From: CAVUCH01 sp963739995
GTDB taxonomy: Bacteria > Acidobacteriota > Vicinamibacteria > Vicinamibacterales > JAENWD01
DNA: 64,000 bases
Reading direction: 5' to 3'
Assembly (NCBI GenBank): GCA_963739995.1
Contig: CAVUCH010000005.1
Coordinates: forward strand, 255,759-319,758
Positions 60,716 to 64,000 of the stretch are shown one piece after another (the first letter of the stretch is position 1; every line of letters starts with the position of its first letter). The position numbers and the translations under genes were made by a program. The notes beneath the pieces are model-generated. The model saw only the letters and a list, made by a program, of their open reading frames with translations, did no database searches and was not told where the DNA came from.

Positions 60716-60942
60716 TGACCATGCAGGACGTCGTGATCGAGACATGCGGTCTGTCCAAGCGATACGGAGATCTCGACGCGCTTCGCGAGCTCGACCTCCG
60801 GGTGCCCGCAGGATCGATCTACGGCTACCTCGGCATCCTGGCCGAGAACCTCCGACAGTGTCTCGATTTCATGAAGATCGATCGCGTCGTCCTCGCGGGG
60901 AGCGTCGGGCGGTGGTGTCGAGGCGGCAGCTGGGCCGCCAGT
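60712..60942 (+). pseudogene. Truncated ABC transporter ATPase
   Basis: The first 38 residues or so (VVIETCGLSKRYGDLDALRELDLRVPAGSIYGYLG) are a normal ABC ATPase start. Walker A should follow directly as GPNGAGKTT. Instead the frame reads ILAENLRQCLDFMKIDRVVLAGS and then unrelated residues, so nearly all of the domain is deleted. The join is near 60830. The fused piece is not recognised. The frame runs on to 61200 over the end of prmC, which is surely not its natural end. The start overlaps the GntR stop (ATGATG), as in intact YtrA-type operons. I read it as a deletion relic. Confidence 0.75.
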
Positions 60943-60945
60943 GAG

Positions 60946-61881
60946 TTACCGCCTTCGACGGATCGCGGCCAGCCGCGGAATTCCCTGGAGGTCATCCCGG
61001 ATCGCGTGGACCGCCAGCTGCGGATACTTCCCGACAAGGGCACGGATCTCGTCGTCTTGCCCGGCGCCGAACTCCATGAGCAGCTGCCCCCCCGGCGTGA
61101 GTCGCGCCGCGGATTGCTGGAGCAGCGCGCGTATCAGGTCGAATCCGTCCCGGCCGCCGAACACCGCTTCGGCAGGCTCGTAGTCGCGCACCTCGGATGA
61201 CAGGCCCGACCTGTAGCGGTCGGGCACGTAGGGTGGGTTCGACACGATCAGGTCGATCCCCGGCGCGACGCCCTCGAGCAGGCTCGTGCACACGAAACGC
61301 ACCTGAGCGCCGGCCCCGAGACGAATGGCGTTGCGCCTGGCGACGGCCAGCGCGCGCGGCGAGATCTCCGTTGCCAGCACGTCCACGCCCGACAGCTCGA
61401 GCGCAAGCGTGACGGCGAGGCACCCGCTGCCGGTTCCCACGTCCACCAGGCGCCACGGCCGTGCGGCAGACGGCGCCGCCGGCGTCCGCACTTCCGCTGC
61501 TGCCCTTGCCCTCGCAGACGCATGGATGGCGAGCGCCTCTTCGACGATCAGCTCGGTTTCCGGACGCGGCGTGAGCACGTCGCGGCTGACTTCGAAGTCG
61601 CGGTTCCAGAACTCGCGGTAGCCGGCAATCTGCGCCACCGGCTCCCGACGCGCGCGTCGCGCCACGAGCGGCTCGTAGGCGGACTGAAAACCCGATGGTG
61701 GTGCGTCGCTCCGGCGAGCCAGGTACTCGGCCCGGTCCCAGCCGAGCGCCAGGCGTGCCAGTACCTCCGCATCGATGGTGGCGTGCTGCTCTGCCAGGCC
61801 CGCGTCGACGAGCCGCTCACGCGCGGCCCGCACCCGATCGTGCAGGGTAGTCACACCGGTGGCGAGCGGATGATCAGACAC
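60946..61881 (-). CDS. prmC: Release factor glutamine methyltransferase
   Basis: PrmC (HemK) N5-methylates the glutamine of the GGQ motif in release factors. The 311-residue protein has the N-terminal helical domain, SAM motif I (LVDVGTGSGCLAVTLALE) and the catalytic NPPYVPDRY. The start is taken as GTG 61881, with GGAGG nine bases upstream; ATG 61890 abuts that GGAGG and is less likely. It follows prfA with a short overlap, an arrangement conserved in many bacteria, so substrate and modifier are made together. Confidence 0.93.
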   Translation of the reverse strand: MSDHPLATGVTTLHDRVRAARERLVDAGLAEQHATIDAEVLARLALGWDRAEYLARRSDAPPSGFQSAYEPLVARRARREPVAQIAGYREFWNRDFEVSRDVLTPRPETELIVEEALAIHASARARAAAEVRTPAAPSAARPWRLVDVGTGSGCLAVTLALELSGVDVLATEISPRALAVARRNAIRLGAGAQVRFVCTSLLEGVAPGIDLIVSNPPYVPDRYRSGLSSEVRDYEPAEAVFGGRDGFDLIRALLQQSAARLTPGGQLLMEFGAGQDDEIRALVGKYPQLAVHAIRDDLQGIPRLAAIRRRR

Positions 61882-62956
61882 CCGTCCCATCCTCCGTTGC
61901 TTCTTTCAGCTTCTCGGCCTGGTAATGGGACACGACGCGGTCGATGAGCTCTGCGAGATCCCCGTTCATCACGTCTGTGAGCTGGTGAGTCGTGAAGTTG
62001 ATCCGGTGGTCCGTGATGCGGTTCTGCGGAAAGTTGTAGGTGCGGATCTTCTCGGACCGCTCCCCGGTGCCCACCTGTCCGCGCCGCTCCTTGGCGATCG
62101 CGTCCTGCTGCTTCTGCAGTTCCTTTTCGTAGAGACGCGTGCGCAGCACCTTCATTGCTTTCTGCCGGTTCTTGATCTGGGACTTCTCGTCCTGCTGCGA
62201 GACCACTTCGCCGGTCGGGATATGCGTGATACGCACGGCAGAGTAGGTCGTGTTGACGCTCTGGCCGCCGGGTCCGCTCGAGCAGAACGTATCGATGCGG
62301 ATGTCCTTCGGGTCAATCTGGACGTCCACTTCCTCTGCTTCCGGCAGCACGGCCACCGTCGCGGTGGAGGTATGGACGCGCCCGCTCGCCTCGGTCGCCG
62401 GCACCCGCTGAACGCGATGCACGCCGCTCTCGTACTTCAAGCGGCTGTACACCCGTTCACCCTCAATCGACGCCACAACCTTGTTGATTCCGCCGATTCC
62501 GGTGTCGCTCATCGACATCAGCTCGAGGCGCCACCGCTGGCGTTCGGCGTAGCGGCTGTACATCCGGAACAGTTCGGCCGCAAACAGCGCGGCCTCGTCG
62601 CCGCCCGTGCCCGCGCGAATCTCGAGCAGGACGTTCTTCTCGTCATTCGGATCCTTCGGCACGAGCAGGAGCTTCAGCTCCTGCAGCAGCGCGTCACGCC
62701 GGGCGTCCAGGGAGGTGAGCTCCTCCTCCGCGAGCGTTCGCATCTCGGCGTCACCCGAGCGTACGAGTTCCTGTGCCTGCTCGAGTTCGGCGACGACGGT
62801 CTTGTACTCGCGAAACCGCTCGACCGTGGACTCGATGTCGGCCAGTGCGCGTGCGTGCTTGCGGTACTCGGAGGGATCCCCCTGCACCGCGGGCTCGGCG
62901 AGGAGGCTGGCCAGCTCCGTGTACCGGTGTTCGATCGATGTGAGCTTGTCCAGCAT
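61874..62956 (-). CDS. prfA: Peptide chain release factor 1
   Basis: RF1 reads UAA and UAG and triggers peptide release. The 360-residue protein has the PAT tripeptide for stop-codon reading (RVPATEASGRVHTS) and the universally conserved GGQ (residues 230-232, SSGPGGQSVN). The glutamine is the target of PrmC, encoded directly downstream. ATG 62956 begins MLDKLTSIEHRY; it lies 15 bases after the moaD stop. Confidence 0.98.
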   Translation of the reverse strand: MLDKLTSIEHRYTELASLLAEPAVQGDPSEYRKHARALADIESTVERFREYKTVVAELEQAQELVRSGDAEMRTLAEEELTSLDARRDALLQELKLLLVPKDPNDEKNVLLEIRAGTGGDEAALFAAELFRMYSRYAERQRWRLELMSMSDTGIGGINKVVASIEGERVYSRLKYESGVHRVQRVPATEASGRVHTSTATVAVLPEAEEVDVQIDPKDIRIDTFCSSGPGGQSVNTTYSAVRITHIPTGEVVSQQDEKSQIKNRQKAMKVLRTRLYEKELQKQQDAIAKERRGQVGTGERSEKIRTYNFPQNRITDHRINFTTHQLTDVMNGDLAELIDRVVSHYQAEKLKEATEDGTGV

Positions 62957-62971
62957 GCGTGATGTCGTGCT

Positions 62972-63247
62972 TCATTCCGAGGTGCGAGGCCGCGGCCCGG
63001 ACGCTCCACCGGACACGGGCGGCAGAAACGCGATCTCGTCGCCCTCCGACACGGTGGTGTCCATGCGCGCATACTCCAGGTTGCGCGCCGCCGAGACGGA
63101 TCCAGCGTATGGCGCCAGCTCGGAATGACGGCTCGCGAGCTCAGTCCATACCGCCCGGATGGTCGCAGGCGTCTCCAGGTCCAGCACGAGCTCACCCGCT
63201 CCGGCAATCTCCCGCAGGCGCGCGAAGAGACGAACCGTTACGCGCAC
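62972..63247 (-). CDS. moaD: Molybdopterin synthase sulfur-carrier subunit MoaD, with C-terminal extension
   Basis: A 91-residue ubiquitin-like protein with the MoaD pattern VTVRLFARLREIAG and DEIAFLPPVSGG. MoaD donates sulfur from a C-terminal thiocarboxylate on the final glycine. Here the Gly80-Gly81 pair is not terminal: ten more residues (ASGPRPRTSE) follow before the stop. That would block thiocarboxylation unless the tail is removed or the sequence has an error near the end. It overlaps the moaE end by ten bases and precedes prfA. The start is ATG 63247. Confidence 0.88.
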   Translation of the reverse strand: MRVTVRLFARLREIAGAGELVLDLETPATIRAVWTELASRHSELAPYAGSVSAARNLEYARMDTTVSEGDEIAFLPPVSGGASGPRPRTSE

Positions 63248-63723
63248 GCGCGCCTCAGCGCTTCGGCGCGTGCGCTCTCGTCATCCGGGTCGGCCGTCGC
63301 GCCTTCGATCCACGACGCGCCCCCCTCGAAGTGCTCGTGCTTCCAGATCGGCACGATCTGCTTCACCCGTTCAATCGCGTAGCGGCAAGCGGCGAATCCT
63401 TCGGCCCGGTGCGGCGACGCCACCACGATCGCGATGCTTGCCTCGCCGATTTCCAGCCGGCCCAGACGGTGGTGCAGTCCCAAGGTGGCGGCCACCCAGT
63501 GGCTGTGGATCTCCTGCTCGATCCGCTCGAACGCGCGCAGCGCGAGCGGCTCGTATCCTTCGTATTCGAGGAACCGGACGCGCCGGCCGAGGTTCTCGCC
63601 CCGGACCAGCCCGATGAAGCTCGCAATCGCGCCAGTGGTGCCCCTCGCGGACTCGGTCACGGCGGTCGTCACCGTCCCGACGTCGAGCGGATCCACCGTG
63701 AGCGCCAGGCGTGCGGCGGGCAT
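63238..63723 (-). CDS. moaE: Molybdopterin synthase catalytic subunit
   Basis: MoaE, with MoaD, adds two sulfurs to precursor Z to make molybdopterin. The 161-residue protein shows GAIASFIGLVRGENLGRRVRFLEYEGYEPLA, HRLGRLEIGEASIAIVVASPHRAEGFAACRYAIERVKQIVPIWKHE and a lysine pair region around WKHEHFEGGASWIEG. Its ATG (63723) shares bases with the thiD stop as TGATG. A C-terminal tail of about 20 residues is acidic and Ala-rich. Confidence 0.94.
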   Translation of the reverse strand: MPAARLALTVDPLDVGTVTTAVTESARGTTGAIASFIGLVRGENLGRRVRFLEYEGYEPLALRAFERIEQEIHSHWVAATLGLHHRLGRLEIGEASIAIVVASPHRAEGFAACRYAIERVKQIVPIWKHEHFEGGASWIEGATADPDDESARAEALRRACA

Positions 63724-64000
63724 CAGGGGAGTATAGCGTCACGGGCGCCTGACGCCGGGCCGTGGCCCCCCGCACCCTCTCTCCAGAAGTGGTTCACCGG
63801 CCCGTGTCCATGGCCGATCGGCACGGCGTGCGCGATCGCACCGGCTACGTAATCGGTCGCATCCTGCACGGCCTGGGCAAGTGTCTGGCCGCGCGCGAGT
63901 TGCGCCGCGAGCGCTGCGGCCAGGGTGCAGCCGGTGCCGTGCGTGTTCCGCGTGTGGATGCGCTCCGTGACAATCTCCGTGAAGTCGCGCCCGTCGAAGA
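63723..64000 (-). CDS. thiD: Hydroxymethylpyrimidine(-phosphate) kinase ThiD, C-terminal part (runs off the right edge)
   Basis: The minus-strand frame at the right edge reads FDGRDFTEIVTERI then the anion-hole motif HGTGCTLAAALAAQLARG, with the active-site Cys-containing GTGC, and ends in a VPIGHGHGPVNHFW tail. This is the C-terminal part of ThiD, which phosphorylates HMP-P to HMP-PP in thiamine synthesis, downstream of ThiC. The start and most of the protein are outside the window. Its stop (63723-63725) overlaps the moaE ATG, so the thiD-moaE-moaD-prfA-prmC run is compact. Confidence 0.9.
   Translation of the reverse strand, partial: FDGRDFTEIVTERIHTRNTHGTGCTLAAALAAQLARGQTLAQAVQDATDYVAGAIAHAVPIGHGHGPVNHFWREGAGGHGPASGARDAILP

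Noticed and set aside
60831..61200. Continuation of the ABC ATPase frame as a real fusion protein
   Set aside because: After the join the residues match nothing recognisable, and from 60946 the frame is antisense to prmC.

Overview
The window is a GC-rich, densely coded stretch of chromosome from a Gram-negative (diderm) bacterium. LptD with its four disulphide cysteines, lipoprotein maturation genes, a TonB-ExbB-ExbD cluster and several lipoproteins indicate an outer membrane. A PknB-type Ser/Thr kinase with a periplasmic tail, a HEAT-repeat/cyclophilin lipoprotein, a divergent membrane pyrophosphatase and many GTG starts fit Acidobacteriota, perhaps the Vicinamibacteria. That placement is inferred from gene content; no 16S gene is present. 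Almost everything is core housekeeping. No prophage, CRISPR array, rRNA or tRNA gene was found.

Layout. 1-2405 (-): rpiB, glyA and the start of a DinG-like helicase. 2652-6204 (+): an RlmI-like rRNA methyltransferase, a DUF3052-like protein and thiC. 6223-11671: a secreted protein (-), htpX (+), a ClpA-like unfoldase (+) and a radical SAM protein (-). 11834-19172 (-): two sugar-nucleotide epimerase/dehydratase genes, lptD, folC, accD and a deoxynucleoside kinase. 19343-21481 (+): the HEAT/cyclophilin lipoprotein. 21540-21847 (-): two very short lysine/alanine peptide genes, each with a Shine-Dalgarno site and a terminator. 22130-24834 (-): ddl and a TPR protein. 24968-33411 (+): tgt, yajC, secD, secF, uppP, a DUF502 protein and hppA. 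33685-36132 (+): a TonB-like protein, ExbB and two ExbD. 36338-40834: Ser/Thr kinase (+), protease-like fragment (-), CsgG-like protein (-), TPR lipoprotein (-). 41061-48986: rel (+), ridA and rpmB (-), two conserved hypotheticals, a DksA/TraR protein and lon (+). 49121-54918 (-): ileS (frameshifted as given), lspA, lgt, rluD and a NUDIX hydrolase. 55004-59748: PA-IL-like secreted protein (-), an M16 peptidase pair plus HAD hydrolase (+), HIT protein (-). 59760-60945 is the only visibly scarred zone: a palindromic repeat, a decayed transposase, a YtrA-type GntR gene and a truncated ABC ATPase. 60946-64000 (-): thiD (partial), moaE, moaD, prfA and prmC.

Working together. The tgt-yajC-secDF block supports protein export. 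uppP, ddl, lptD, lgt and lspA serve the envelope. exbB, exbD and the TonB-like protein energise the outer membrane. Rel and the DksA-like protein could together run the stringent response, with Lon, ClpA-like and HtpX doing quality control. Genes are tightly coupled: five GTGA overlaps, one ATGA, two TGATG and one TAATG junction. Several transcription units appear to start at or within a few bases of the ATG.

The points most worth a second look are the pair of micro-genes at 21540-21847, two copies of a palindromic element whose outer arms differ in sequence but stay self-complementary (7902-8048 and 59766-59921), the MoaD with residues beyond its Gly-Gly, the frameshift in ileS, and the word-like inverted repeats on both sides of the NUDIX gene.
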